Shown: positions 11,175-22,847, numbered from the stretch's first letter. The stretch is 33,526 nt of DNA from Oehlia diaphana (GCA_003833135.1 QZLH01000433.1:33886-67411); one strand, 5' to 3'. Notes: generated from the sequence alone by a model not told the origin. A program made the numbers and translations.

Positions 11175-12315
11175 ATTTTTTTTTTTTTGTTGATAACCTT
11201 TTACAAAAGAGAGGGAAAATGTCAAAAAAAAAGGAGAGAAAGAAATTAAATTTTACGATTTAGATTTATATAGCATTTTGGCGCGGCAGGTGAAAATATA
11301 TTCAAATAGTTCTTTTTATATTTTATGTTTTTTAATTCCTAAATCAAAGAAGATAAGAGATAAATTTTCATTACTGAAATTACTACATTCACAATATACT
11401 ACATATTTGCAAGAAAACAACATAATCTTATATATATATACATATGAACTATTAGACGAGAGGATTGTTCGTATAAACGATTAGACCTATATAATAGGCA
11501 AGATACTGATTTTCATAATATAATTTAAGGTTCGTAAAAAAAAAATTCTCTCTCTTGTTTATTTGAAAATTTGGACCTATTATAAGTAATTTTATAAATA
11601 ATAATAAGAGCCGAGAAAAATTTACAATCAATTACCCGGACAAAAGAAACAATAAACTAAAAAAAATCAATTTGTAAAAATTATAAAATAGTTTACATTT
11701 ATAATTTATAACAATGGCAATAAAATACATAAATTTATAATAAATTTTCAAAGTGCGATTAAGTCATGACATTTGAATTAAATTTTGTTGATTAACTTAT
11801 TTTTTTGACTTTTTTTTAGTTCGAACGAATATAATAACCAATCAGGAATGACAATTATTAAGGGATTAGTTATCTTCTTTGAGGCAGCCGAGATCCGTTA
11901 ACAGTTAAGGCCGTCTTCTAACAAAAAGTGAATATAGAATGCTTAAAACTTTCCCGTGTTTCCTTTAGCGGTGCAATAGTTATACTCGAACATAGAATTG
12001 CATGGACAGAGACTAATAGAACTAAGAATGAAGCTAGGTGTAACAAATTAACTCTAAATTACAAATTAGAGTAATACGAAAAGGAGTTAACTAAAAAAGT
12101 ATAGTATGTCACGTGAAATAATCTACTCTACAATATAAACTCTGATTTGATAGTCAAAAAAGTCTTTCTCGTTCCACATAATATTTTCGCGTATATAGAA
12201 TAATATTTTCGCAAAGTTACTCACCCAAAAGAAAAATATTTTATTTTACACGAAAGATATTATTATTATCTTTGCTCATTGTTTCACGCGAAAAATATTA
12301 TCTTGCACTATAACT
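11175..12315. other. 3' region of LNP1 and intergenic DNA
   Basis: An open stretch just downstream (to 11484) looks like 3' UTR rather than a gene. At 12178-12300 there is a loose inverted repeat: TAATATTTTCGCGT, repeated in part 20 bp later, faces ACGCGAAAAATATTA at 12286-12300. It could be a small decayed foldback element. Nothing else is recognisable. Confidence 0.4.
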
Positions 12316-12576
12316 ATGAATATTGATTTTGTTAATAGAGAGGTCATTTATGAAGAGGATCTTATTGAGGTATTGTTATAATAATAATAATAAAATATTA
12401 GAACACATTTTTATAACCAAATGATTTTGAAGAAGATAATAATAAAGAAAATAAGTTGGCTTTAAAGCTTAAAGAGCTTTGAATATTGGAAAGAAGATTT
12501 AGCTTTTGCATTAAAAGAACGTGAACTTGCTTTAAGGGAACGTGAAGCAAAAATAATTGTGAAAAGGGAAATTGAC
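12316..12576 (+). pseudogene. Broken coiled-coil ORF fragment
   Basis: The fragment starts MNIDFVNREVIYEEDLIE. Then come stops and frame changes, and a highly charged stretch (WKEDLAFALKERELALRERE, continuing AKIIVKREID) that is open until TAA at about 12577. The heptad-like ERELALREREA pattern predicts a coiled coil. I associate such proteins with lineage-specific families in Rhizophagus, but cannot name one. The frame ends just where the MULE begins, so the element may have split a gene that was open or already decaying. Confidence 0.35.
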
Positions 12577-12582
12577 TAATTA

Positions 12583-15269
12583 AGGGGACGAGCAGAGTCA
12601 CGTGACTTAACCAATTATTACAAGCCACAAGCCACGATGTCAAAAAAAATTTTTCCATGAAAAAAATTTTTTTTTTAAAAAAAACCATAAAAATTTCGCA
12701 AAAAAAATCATGAAATTTTCATGAAACATAATGAAAAGCAAATTTTTTTTTAGAAAAACATTAAAATTTCAAAAAATACCTTGAAAAAAAAAAAATTTCA
12801 AAAAAAAATTTAAATTTTCATGAATATTTAATTATAATTATTTAAATTATATGATAATAGGATTTAAAGAGGCTTCTAATGTAGAAATAAAAGCCTCTGT
12901 TCTCTCAACATTACCCCTTCTTCAACACTCCAGTATCTGTTGTGGATTCTTTTAATTAATTCGAATACAGTAAGTTTCTGGCCTTTGGCTTTTTTTTGTT
13001 GTTCCATTTGTACAAACTCTATCACTAATTCATGATGTTTATATACTTCAAACCCACTCTCCTCAAATATTTTCTGAAACATTCTCCATATATCAGTAGT
13101 TAATAATTTCATGTCCTTATACATACTGTATGTTCGTGAAAAATATGTTTGCATGGTAACAAGTATTAATTGCGGAACAAACAGTAACAATCAAGTGAAG
13201 TCAAACCCGATGCACCTTTATCTTTCTCCAATCTATCCATTATGGTACAGGTCTCTTTAATAAGTAGATGTTGAAATGGTAAGGGGAATTTGTGAATCTT
13301 CTCAATAATATCCTTTTCTATACCATAAGCTGATACTTTTTTGACACAAAAGTCAAAGGCGGCATTTTTGGAATCTGATTGTTTTTTACAATCAATGGCA
13401 ACGATATTATGGACGGCATCTAAGATGAATGAATAAACAAAAAGTGAGTGTCTGAGTGAGTTGATAAAAGTAAATCAGTAAACGTTACATAAAAAATTTG
13501 TGTTAGTATATAGTTACCTTTAGTATGGAAAAGAAAAAAAAATTGCAAATTTTATAGATTCAAGCATTAATATAAGAGGTGAAAAAGGGGAAAAAACAAC
13601 GAAAAAGTAGAATTTTACCAATTAAACCATGTAAGGACAATGTTTTCCTTTTCAATTCGCTGTGGTAAGATTCTAATGGATTTATGGAGGTGACTTGCAA
13701 AAGCAAAGGGAAATGTTGGCGTATTTACAATGCCTATTGTTGTGTATTTCTCGTGTAATTTCTTCTAATATAATTCTGAATAGTAGAAACAGGACAGTTG
13801 TTGATAGCTTTTTGGATCAGTTTTTCGCAACTGATTTTTGTCCTTTTATGCATTACCACGATCATGCCATCATGGATTTTTTTTTCATGAATTTTCAACA
13901 TCCACATTCGCATAATATGTACAACACAAAGTAATACTTCGCACTCTTGCTTACTGGCATTTACATCAGGAAAAACAATTTTAACACTTTTAAATTCAAC
14001 ACTGCTTTGATTTGATAGAATGTAGCGAAAAGTCTAGCAGCAATAACTGTGAATTTTTTTTAAAGCTTCTGCAACAGTGTCACTATCCTCACTGCTTACA
14101 AAAAAATGCGCACTTATATTCTAGCATCTGTAAGTGTTACGAATGTACAGTGTAAATAGACGCCAATCATATCTATTTGTTTTATGGGTGGAATCAATTA
14201 GAGTCAACTATCCATGATTCTCAAGTTTTTCAAGTTGTTCAGGATGTGCAAAAACAATGCCCTTAGTAGATTGTTAGTGGACGCGATAAGTTTCAACTTG
14301 ATATCCTTGCTATTTTAAATACGATACTGATTGTGAAATATCTAACTTTAAATCAAAATGAACTTTCATAGGTCCACAAACTTTATACTTAATGTTCGTT
14401 ACTTCCTTGCACTTCAATTCTTGTGCACTTGCACCAAGACCTAATTCAATTGTTGCATATTCTTTAATGGTAGCAGTAATTGCCGGAGGCAAATAATTTT
14501 TGACTGCTTCTTTTTCCACTAAAGTTCGAATAGCTTGAGGATGTTTAAGCCTATCGACATCTAATAATAAATGCATATAGTTGGAAGAGTGTTTATAACG
14601 TTCAACTTTAACTATTTTCAACGAGACTAACCATTCAACTTTAATTTTAGCATGACATAATCCAGATGGTCTTGTCTTCATTATTTGGCATTTTCATTAG
14701 AAATATTTTCTTTTTGTCATGTGCAAGAGTCTCATTATGTCCATATATTTGAAACTAATGGCCACCAATTTTCATCAAAATCCTTCATTTGAAACTTCCA
14801 AAGAGCAATTTACATCAAAAAGGAGATTTCATTTTTCTTCTAAAGTGATATTTGTCATTTGCATGGCAACTAAGGTAGCAGAAGTATTAGCTGAAGAGAT
14901 AGACATGACAACAAAAAAGACGGAAAAATGTTTTAACTTTTAACTATTAATTTATAAGTTTAATATTAGTAAAAAAAATAAAGGACTAAATAAAAAAAAC
15001 TTTTCACAAAAAAACAAAAAAAAAAAAAAATATTTACAATATTTTTTTTTTGAAATATGTAAACTTAATACAAAAATAGTACGATGCTATTTATAAAACG
15101 AACAAAAGGGTAAGGAAAAAGATTACATAATTTGTAAATCCTAAGACTTGAAAGAAAGAAAGAGCCTGATAAAAAAATTTTTTTTAAAAAAAATAAATAA
15201 ACAAACAGCCGTGTGCCAGTGCAAATACGTGATGTATCACGTAACTCTACTCTGCTTTAGACATCCCCT
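12583..15269. mobile_element. Decayed MULE (Mutator-like) DNA transposon, about 2.7 kb
   Basis: The left end reads AGGGGACGAGCAGAGTCACG. The right end, read inward on the minus strand, is AGGGGATGTCTAAAGCAGAG and then TACGTGA. AGGGGA, AGCAGAGT and ACGTGA are shared in order with small indels, forming an imperfect inverted terminal repeat. TAATTA flanks both ends (12577-12582 and 15270-15275). It is short and palindromic, so as a target duplication it is only suggestive (MULEs usually make 8-11 bp). The element encloses the dead transposase listed next, as well as A/T-homopolymer stretches (12640-12840 and 14960-15060). Confidence 0.7.
12870..14860 (-). pseudogene. MULE transposase pseudogene with SWIM zinc finger
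   Basis: The minus strand reads through in pieces. About 14800-14310: NWWPLVSNIWT, LCHAKIKVEWLVSLKIV, HPQAIRTLVEKEAVKNYLPP and YATIELGLGASA, an N-terminal zinc/DNA-binding region. About 14310-13640 is the DDE core: GYQVETYRV, FAHPEQLEKLENHG (stop), LTLIDSTHKTNRYDWRLFTL, AHFFVSSEDSDTVAEAL, YILSNQSSVEFKSVK, KISCEKLIQKAINNCPV. About 13430-12870: VKKVSAYGIEKDI, then the SWIM motif CYC...CKHIF, and ESGFEVYKHHELVIEFVQ with RYWSVEEG at the end. At least five in-frame stops and several frameshifts show it is inactive. The stops fall where I would expect Trp or Gln codons. Confidence 0.85.
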
Positions 15270-15784
15270 TAATTAAGAATTAGTAATTAGTATTAAAATA
15301 TTTATAAAAAATTCACAATAAATTTTTCTTCAATTTTAGCAATATGGCCAGTTGAATATAATTATAAAATACTATTTTTGATAAAAGAAATAAATAAAAG
15401 TATATATAGAATTATTATACAATTGTAAAAATTAATATTATACATGTTCTTATAAACAGTATTTATACTTAAAATATATTTAAAATAAATGTTATAATAT
15501 ATTTATAATATACCTAAAAATATATTTAGTATATCTTGAGTATATTAAAGATATATTTCAAAATATATTTTGGATATAATATAAGTATACAAATTAAAAA
15601 TTAATATTTATTTTAAGTATCTTTTAATAAAATTTTAAGTATAATTTAAGTATAAATATTTTTCATAAAGAAAATATACAGATACCTAAATTAAAAATTT
15701 CATATAAAATAATAAAAATAAAATTTATTAAATAATAATAATTTTATGTAAAAAAAAATTTATATATTAATAATTAATACTATA

Positions 15785-16620
15785 TCTATTATTCCATTTG
15801 CAGCAATAACTGCTTCAATTCTTTATGACATGCTGTTAATTAATTTTTTATAATATTCTGAAGAAATATTATTCCACATATCTTTAATATATTTTTCTAA
15901 TACTTTGATATTAGGTGGTAGTGAATCATAATAATATATCATTGCTTTCATTTTTGCTTACATATTCTTTATAAGGTTCAAATCAGGATTTTGTGCCAAC
16001 CATTAAAGTATCACAATTTTGGTATTTTTACAGGTGGCTATAATGACTTTTGAATGATATAGTAGAGCATTATCTTCTTAGAATATTTCATTATCCTATG
16101 AAAATGCTTATCCAAAATAGGTATAATATAGTTTTGAATAATTTTAACATGAATTTAAGAGCTTATTAATGGAACAATTGGTCCAAGTCTATGCTAGAAG
16201 AAGCAATTCCAAAACACTCTGTTAAGGCTATATTTAACAATAACTGCAACACAATCAGGATTTAATTCTTCTTCTAGTAATCTGGTTCATACTAAATTCT
16301 TTTCTGATGACTTTACTGAAATTGTATAAAAGTACTTTTATCAGGAAAAACACTCTTCTCCATTTTCTTGTTGTCTAGTCTTTATATATAAAAATCCATT
16401 CAAGACAAACTTGATAATATATTTCTGTTATTGCAGATTTATGATAAGGAATATAACACTAAATCTAACTTTTTTAAAGTAATGATATATAGTACTTGTA
16501 AAAACAAATTGCTTTTTATAAGTTATTTAAACAGTTGTAATTTTTTTTAAACAGAAATGATAATTTTTCCCATTTTCTTGAATAAAAGCTTTGGGTTCTT
16601 GTTATATTGGTAAGTTAAAA
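15785..16620 (-). pseudogene. Tc1/mariner transposase pseudogene
   Basis: Minus-strand translation gives the C-terminal Tc1 hallmarks with stops scattered through them: EDNALLYHSKVIIATC (usually QDNAPCHTA...), WLAQNPDLNLIKNM (usually WPAQSPDLNPIENLW) and NSMSxRIEAVIAANG (usually SMPRRIxAVIxAKG). Upstream of these the reading is badly decayed out to about 16620, and the DNA-binding N-terminus is not recoverable. Many stops fall inside about 830 bp. Terminal repeats were not located. This is an old, dead copy. Confidence 0.8.
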
Positions 16621-16929
16621 AAAGGTATGTGACATGATTTTTTTTTGTGTAAAAGAACCAGTTTCATGAAAATATTTAAGTATATCATAAATGGAAATTT
16701 TACTATACTTTAAGTATTTTTGCAATTATATGACTTGAATTATAATTATAAATTAGTTATTGAAGTGAGTAGCTTCATATTTAGTAAATGTTTAATAAAA
16801 AAACTATAATGTGATTTTCATTATAATATAAAGTATTAAATGATGTATTATTTATAGGATTCTGAACATCATATATATAATTCATAACTGATCTGCATGA
16901 ATTTAAGTACTTTTTGCTTTTACTAAAAT

Positions 16930-17360
16930 AGACCTAATTTGCTAAAAATCAAATTATTACATTATACTAATTTGCTAAAACTCAAAATATGAATTATGGT
17001 AAGATTCTAAAATAATATAGGTTTAAATTTGCTTAATAAAATATAATTTCAGTTTATTTAAATTATTTGTAAACTAATCAAATAGTTTTTGGCCTGCATT
17101 ATGCTTAATTTTGGCTCAAAACATAACTGGACTCTGAAACTGATATTTTTAAAAATATTATTTATAAAAGTTAAAAAAAAGGATAAGTTAAACTTAAAAA
17201 AAAAATACCAATTTGCTTAAATATAAAATATAACTTTGTAAAATCAACACAATTTGCCAAAACTTATAATTATAATTATTAATTAATTTTTAATCAATTT
17301 ACTCTATCTAAAATTATGAGTTTAATCTAATTTTGATTAAATTTGCTAAAACTTAAATGT
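16930..17360. repeat. Dispersed short motif AATTTGCTAAAA
   Basis: Six variants of AATTTGCTAAAACTCAAA occur at roughly 16937, 16970, 17030, 17212, 17258 and 17341, all on the same strand with irregular spacing. They are each followed by AT-rich sequence of the AAATATAA kind. This may be an eroded tandem repeat. No coding signal is present. Confidence 0.45.
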
Positions 17361-17902
17361 AAGTTATATATATAATGTCTGGGATCCTTTATATTATATC
17401 ATCATATAATGATTAGCATAATTTTGTTAAAATAAAATGTTATGTACTTTTAGTAAGTATCTATATATAATAAGAATATTTAAAATTTAATTAATTATTT
17501 GAAGTTTAATATATAATACTGATAAAAATCAGATTTTAATTTATATTATAATTTAGAAGCGTGCTAAAAATCAGCTGATTTAATAGTAGGTAAGGTCAAA
17601 ACTTCAAATCAGATCTTTAATCACATGAAACTATGTTTATATATTAAATATAAATTTCATATATTATTATATGATTTACATATCATTGTATCACTTTATC
17701 TATATATAAATTTGTATCACATTACATATACTTAAAAATAATAAAATTATTATATAAAATATTAAATGCATCATAACTTTTTTTTTAAAAAATTTTTTTT
17801 TCAAAATTATTCAATATAAAATATATAATATATTAGTCTTCATCCAACTAAACTACACAAAAATCCTCTTTCTATATATCTTGCTATAGTTTTTTTTTAA
17901 AT

Positions 17903-18002
17903 TATATCTTCAGCTTCATTAAAGTTTGTAATTACAAATGGAATAATTAATTTATATTTTCAGCTTCATTAAAGTTTGTAATTACAAATGGAGTAATTAA
18001 TA
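17903..18002. repeat. Direct duplication of a 50-bp unit
   Basis: CAGCTTCATTAAAGTTTGTA begins at 17911 and again at 17961, and the copies are almost identical over the 50-bp period (one A/G change in GGAATAATT against GGAGTAATT). This is a simple recent tandem duplication. Confidence 0.85.
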
Positions 18003-18096
18003 CACACTCCATTTCTATTTCATCATTTTGTTTAGTTAAAGTTCCGATCAGTTTAGTTCAATATAGTTTTTACTAAAACCAAAATTAAACTAAATT

Positions 18097-18290
18097 GATT
18101 GGTATCGGTACTGTTAATTACTAAAACTGATCAGTATCGGTATTATTAATTAATAAAACCAATTAGTATTGATATTGTTAATTACCAAAACTGATTTTTA
18201 GTAATTATCAATACCAAAACTAACTGGTAAATACTAAAAACTAAACTGATTTACTGATTCATTATCAGTTCAGTTTTTAACATTTTTTGC
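18097..18290. repeat. Three 32-bp tandem units followed by inverted copies
   Basis: Units begin at 18097, 18129 and 18161 (GATTGGTATCGGTACTGTTA, GATCAGTATCGGTATTATTA, AATTAGTATTGATATTGTTA) and each runs into AATTAnnAAAAC. Directly after, 18193-18250 carries the same sequence in the opposite sense (TTTTAGTAATTATCAATACC, then AACTGGTAAATACT), so the block can fold back on itself. Confidence 0.75.
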
Positions 18291-18309
18291 AAAATTTTAA
18301 ACGTGCGAA

Positions 18310-18668
18310 AATATTTTTTTAATTAAATTAACTAATAAAAATGGTTTACAACATTTTTATTAAATTATCAAAAAAAAATGTGAAATATTTTTTTTAAATA
18401 ATTAACCAGTAAAAAATATTTAAAAAATGTTGTGAAACATTTTTTTTAAAATAAATTAATTAATAAAAATATTTTGCAACGTTTTTATTAAATTATCAAA
18501 AAAAAATGTTGCAAAACATTTTTTTTAAATAAATTAACTAATAAAAACATTTTATAACATTTTTATTAAATTGTCAAAAAAATGTTACAAAATGTTTTTT
18601 TTAAATAAATTAACTAAAAAAAATGTTTCACAACATTTTTTATCAAAAAAAAAATCATAAAACATTTA
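18310..18668. repeat. Five-unit tandem array with internal palindromes
   Basis: About five units of 55-80 bp, each built as TTTTAAATAAATTAACTAAT, an AAATGTTTTxCAACATTTTT palindrome, ATTAAATTATC, an A-run, and ATGTTGCAAAACATT. Units differ by deletions and point changes. There is no coding potential. Confidence 0.8.
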
Positions 18669-18788
18669 GCAAATTAGTTCAATAAATTGATTCTACTGTA
18701 TTATTTGTATTATTATTAATTATATTTTAATAAATAAATTTAACAAACTATATTTTATTTTTTTATAATTATTAATGTAAATTTTAAT

Positions 18789-18931
18789 GGGTATTGCTAA
18801 ACATTACCAGTAGTGGTGATCACTGATAGTGAATTATGATGTAATGCCGGCCAGTATTTATTAGGTTTTTTAATTCCGGTTGAAAATATATCATAATGCT
18901 GGTGCGGTAACCATCAGTTTTAGCAATTTAC
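18789..18931. mobile_element. 143-bp MITE with 9-bp target duplication
   Basis: The perfect 9-bp direct repeat AATTTTAAT at 18780-18788 and 18932-18940 flanks a segment whose ends are inverted: GGGTATTGCTAAAC on the left, GTAAATTGCTAAAAC read inward from the right. Pairing continues inward (CTGATAGTG.. with CTGATGGTTACC; ATTATGAT with ATCATAAT; CCGGCC with CCGG), so nearly the whole element forms one foldback. The duplication length fits MULE-derived MITEs. It is far richer in G/C than its surroundings. Confidence 0.7.
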
Positions 18932-18940
18932 AATTTTAAT

Positions 18941-19851
18941 ATGGTTTGTGTAACTTTTAGTTATTATTACTTATAAAAAATTATTTATATGCATTTTTAC
19001 TAATAAAATTTCATTCATTAACAATCTAAATTAAATATTTAAACAAAGACCTTCCAATAGATAAACTTCACCTATCAATAAAATTTATTTGATAGATTTA
19101 CCTGTATAAGGATACTAATATTTGGAAATAGCTTAATGGCCCTATTCTTTTTATATGTAAATTGTAATATACTATTGATTAGCAAGCTTTTATGGCATGA
19201 ATTTTCTATCATCAGCCGCTAACAACCTAAACAGTTCCATCGCGCCTATCATTAGTAATTTGTTGGATATGGTTTGTACCTTAATAGTAATATTTTTTTT
19301 ATCCTGTTGGTTAAGTAAATCAATTCCACATGTATCCTAACAAGTATACTAACTATTTTGAATTTATATTTTAATGTCCAAGGTTAAATTATAATACTGT
19401 ATAATTAATTACATATTAACCGTTCAATTATCTGTTAAAGAAGAAAAAAGAATTTTTTATATAATAGTAATTATTAATTTTTTCGTGCCACAAATAATAT
19501 ATACTGTCTATTCAAATTCTGAAAATAATTTGCGATTTTAGATATTTAATATAAAAATACAACTATGAGGATAATAGGAATTATTTATGGAAGTTAACAC
19601 TATATATTATAATAAAAAAAAAAAATATTAAATGATATGAAAATGCAAATTTTCAAACAAGTGCATTAACTGATGATGATATATTTTCTCGTGCATGCAA
19701 ATGAAAAAATTAGTTTAATTATAAGTTTGATATAACAGAAGCGGACACGGTTTGCAGCACGAAATTTTCTCTGATACAATTGCTACTCTTCCCTTATAAA
19801 ATATCCTAAACGAGCTGCAGCTGCAGTGAATGAAAAAGATAAGTTAATAAC
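18941..19851. other. AT-rich region downstream of the SHO1-like gene
   Basis: No gene or repeat family is recognisable. The part next to 19851 should include the 3' UTR of the SHO1-like gene. A CAGCTGCAGCTGCAG run at about 19815-19826 is a short palindromic repeat. Confidence 0.4.
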
Positions 19852-20996
19852 TTATGGAAAGAAATTTTTTTTTATTATATTTGTACATACATAATTGCTT
19901 GGTGCTATACCAGTTGAGCCATCGGCCTTTCTTGCTTGCCACCATTTGCCTTTGTTGTCGGCAATATCAAGTATTTCTCCCTTAGCAAACGAAAGCTCAC
20001 TTTGATCATCTGGATTTGCTTGGTCTATTAAAAAAAAAATTGGAGAATGTTCATAAGCATTCCTCATCTTTTATATCAGATTTCTGGTTTAATAATCTAT
20101 TCTCGTTAATTTCTTGTATACCTTTCACCCAAAATAATAACATCAAGAAATGGACTTACAATCATATAAAGCCTTTGCTTTGTAAGCATAATCAGCATTT
20201 GGAGAAACAGCAACTGTATTGTTTACTTGTGGCTCCTGCTGTATCGAAGTTGGCATCATTGCAATTGGACCAGATGGTGGGAAACCACGATGATGTGTTG
20301 TATTTCCGTCAACTTTATTTATAGCTAATGAATTTATGCTGTTTACTACAATAGAACCTTCCTCAGATCCAAAACTAAATATCCATACAAACTATTTTAA
20401 TTATTAAGAAATATAATTAGTATAAATATATATATTTACATACGTAAATATTCCAAACCATTTATAAATACCGTCACAATAGAAAGGAAAATTGAACCAG
20501 CCGCAATTGCTTGAAATGCTTGAGGATTTTGAGCATTTATGTTATTAAAACTGGTAGTACCATTGACTAAGTCAATAGTTATTACATCTGCTGCGATTAT
20601 GAAGGCAAGACTAACACCTAAAAATGTTAAAATCTAAATTATAATTAAGTGTTCAAGATAATTATAAAGTATCGTCGAGAAATAAACCTTTTGAAAAAAA
20701 TCTCTTTAAAATAAGGATACAGCAAAGCGATAATACTTGACAGAGTCTGTTGCAATAGCAGCAGCAATGCCCAAAATGATGAATAACTCAAAAATTATAA
20801 AGAACCATGGAGCACCTGATATTTTGGCTGCGGCAGTACCAGCAAATGTAATGATCCAACCAATCTATAAGAATTTTAAAATGAATAATTAAATGAGGTA
20901 AATTTAAACATAAAGAATTAAACGCCAATTTACCAAGGATAACACTAATGTAGCAAGGTAAAAGGGATTATTAGCGATTAATGAAAAGTCAAACAT
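19852..20996 (-). CDS. SHO1: Sho1-type transmembrane osmosensor with SH3 domain (5 exons)
   Basis: Exons: 20996-20934, 20864-20721, 20633-20440, 20374-20160 and 20024-19852, with GT-AG borders and phases that agree, giving 262 aa. The product opens [20 protein letters not shown], the conserved Sho1 start, and has four membrane segments (about 13-32, 41-60, 70-88 and 112-130) with a short external loop. A disordered linker of about 65 residues follows, then a C-terminal SH3 domain: KAKALYDY, the [11 protein letters not shown] acidic RT loop, [13 protein letters not shown] and PSNYV. Sho1 recruits Pbs2 through this SH3 domain to start one branch of the HOG osmotic-stress MAP kinase pathway and also serves other MAPK branches. 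The last residues after PSNYV ([11 protein letters not shown]) are unusual. The donor of exon 3 is set by frame (GTAAATA rather than GTATGT four bases before it). Confidence 0.95.
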
Positions 20997-21705
20997 TTTG
21001 CGTATAGTCTTCCTCTGAACAGCTTTTTTAAACAAGGAACAAAGGAATTCGAATCGTTACAAGAGGAAAGAGAAAAGGAAAGTATTAAACCAAGGAGTCA
21101 ACCTTGTATTTAGTTGTGTCAAATAAAGTAATACGTAAGAAGGAGCAATAAATAATATACGGTCTGCAATAAGTAAAAATAAAATAATTGCAAATAGAAA
21201 TATAAAGTAAGTTTAAAAACGCTTTCAAAGGAATTTAAAAAATAACGCTATATGCAGCGTAACGATTTTATTAAATAAAAAATGAATGATTACTATTAAA
21301 GGAAAGCATGAGAATAGAACAACAAATATATTGTCGCCCACTTATGTAAAATTTTTAGAATATCATTTGAAACAAATGAAAAAAAAAATTCTTACGTTTA
21401 GCAATAAAAAGGGAGTCGGATTTAGTGGAATAGTTAAAAGAAAAAAGTGAAGACAGCAACTATATAAATAATAATAAATGTCAGTAACGAATGAAAAAGT
21501 TATGGTATTCTTTTTTATGATGTAAAAAATGAAACGTAACAAACAGAGTCGATATGCATAGAAATTTTAAATTGCTGCGGATCATTGGTCGTAAATTGCA
21601 AAATTTCTTTCACACATGGAAATTCACTTATGCTCACATGACTAATGATTACTTAATAAAACTGCATTTAACAGTTTTTTTCGATGTACATTTAATTTAC
21701 CAATA
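20997..21705. other. Divergent promoter region, SHO1-like / FN3K-like
   Basis: About 710 bp between two starts pointing away from each other. It is purine-rich near the SHO1 start (GAGGAAAGAGAAAAGGAAAG on the plus strand). No specific operator was identified. Confidence 0.45.
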
Positions 21706-22847
21706 ATGAGTCAAATTGCACAAGTTATTCTAGAAACTCTTCAAAATAATGGTATTTGTACAAAAGTTTTAAATAAAACAGCATTGTCGGGGGGTTGCCT
21801 TAATGATGCATTTAAGCTATCCACAGACACGGGTAATGTGTTCGTAAAGACAAATAGTGGGTCAAATTCTCGTCTAATGTTCGAAGGTAACTTAAGCTAC
21901 CTTGAAAGCCCATGTATAATAAATAGATTATTAAAGAATAATTTATTTAGGTGAATCAGAGTCGTTGAACGCGATACATGAAGCAGTTCCAGGATTTGCG
22001 CCAAAACCATTATGTTTTGGAACATTACCTAACGAAGGTGCATTTATTGTGACGACATATATACGACTTTCAACCTCGCATTCAGCGTCGATACAGATAT
22101 TATTTGCTAGGAAATTAGCCGAAATGCACTCTTCACAATCTCCAAATGGAAAATTCGGATTTCCAGTTATGACGATGTGTGGCATTACAGAACAAGATAA
22201 TACATGGGAAGTTGATTGGCCAACATTTTATAAAGAACGAAGATTAAGACCTATATTAGACAAATGTCTACAAAATAACCCAGGGGACAGTGAATTACGT
22301 AGACTTGGTGAAATAGTGATAGATAAAGTTGTTGATCATATAATGAAAGATATCGAAATTAAACCTGTATTAATTCATGGAGATTTATGGAGTGGAAATT
22401 GGGGCGTTAATTTAGATGCAAATGAACCAGTTGTTTATGATCCTTCTTCTTGTTATGGTCACAATGAATACGAACTTGGTATTCTGACTATGTTTGGAAG
22501 TCCCGGAAGTGGTATTTGTAATCTACTATATTAAAATATATTTATTTATATATACAGTATATCACAAGAATTAATTTTGGAACCGATTTTGTTTTCGTGT
22601 TTATAAAAGAATTTTTCCGAGAATATCATAGATATCATCCACGTCAGGAACCTTACTTTGAACAACGACAAGGTACGATTTGTGAATACCTTTTATTTAT
22701 GATATGCTTATTTCATTTAATAATTTGTATGAAATCTCAGAATTGTACCAATTGTACCATTACTTGAACCATTACTATTTATTTGGTGGAGGATATCAAC
22801 GAAGTGCAATTTCGATCATGCGAAGGCTATGTGATTTGGTATATTGA
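21706..22847 (+). CDS. FN3K: Fructosamine/ketosamine-3-kinase (4 exons)
   Basis: Exons 21706-21886, 21951-22511, 22610-22672 and 22741-22847 join in phase to 303 aa, the usual family length (about 290-310). The enzyme phosphorylates ketosamines (fructosamine, ribulosamine) on glycated proteins at O-3, after which the sugar falls off; this is protein deglycation repair. Visible parts: LSGGCLNDAFKL (glycine-rich loop), VFVKTN with the ATP-binding Lys48, the FEGE...LNAIHEA helix, a kinase-type catalytic loop HGDLWSGN near 203, DPSSCYGHNEYELGI with the metal-binding Asp, and the C-terminal LYHYLNHYYLFGGGY(Q)RSA helix typical of the family. The bacterial homologue is YniA. The splice site after exon 2 (GGAAGTG|GTATTT) gives FGSPGSEFFREYH, consistent with relatives. 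It is intact. Confidence 0.95.

Noticed and set aside
11278..11484. 68-aa ORF after Lunapark
   Set aside because: No ATG context or motif, and it lies where the 3' UTR is expected.
13695..13934. Plus-strand ORF of 79 aa
   Set aside because: Antisense to the DDE core of the MULE pseudogene.
14719..14943. Plus-strand ORF of 74 aa
   Set aside because: Antisense to the N-terminal part of the MULE transposase pseudogene.
21943..22185. Minus-strand ORF of 80 aa
   Set aside because: Antisense shadow of FN3K exon 2, which carries clear kinase motifs.
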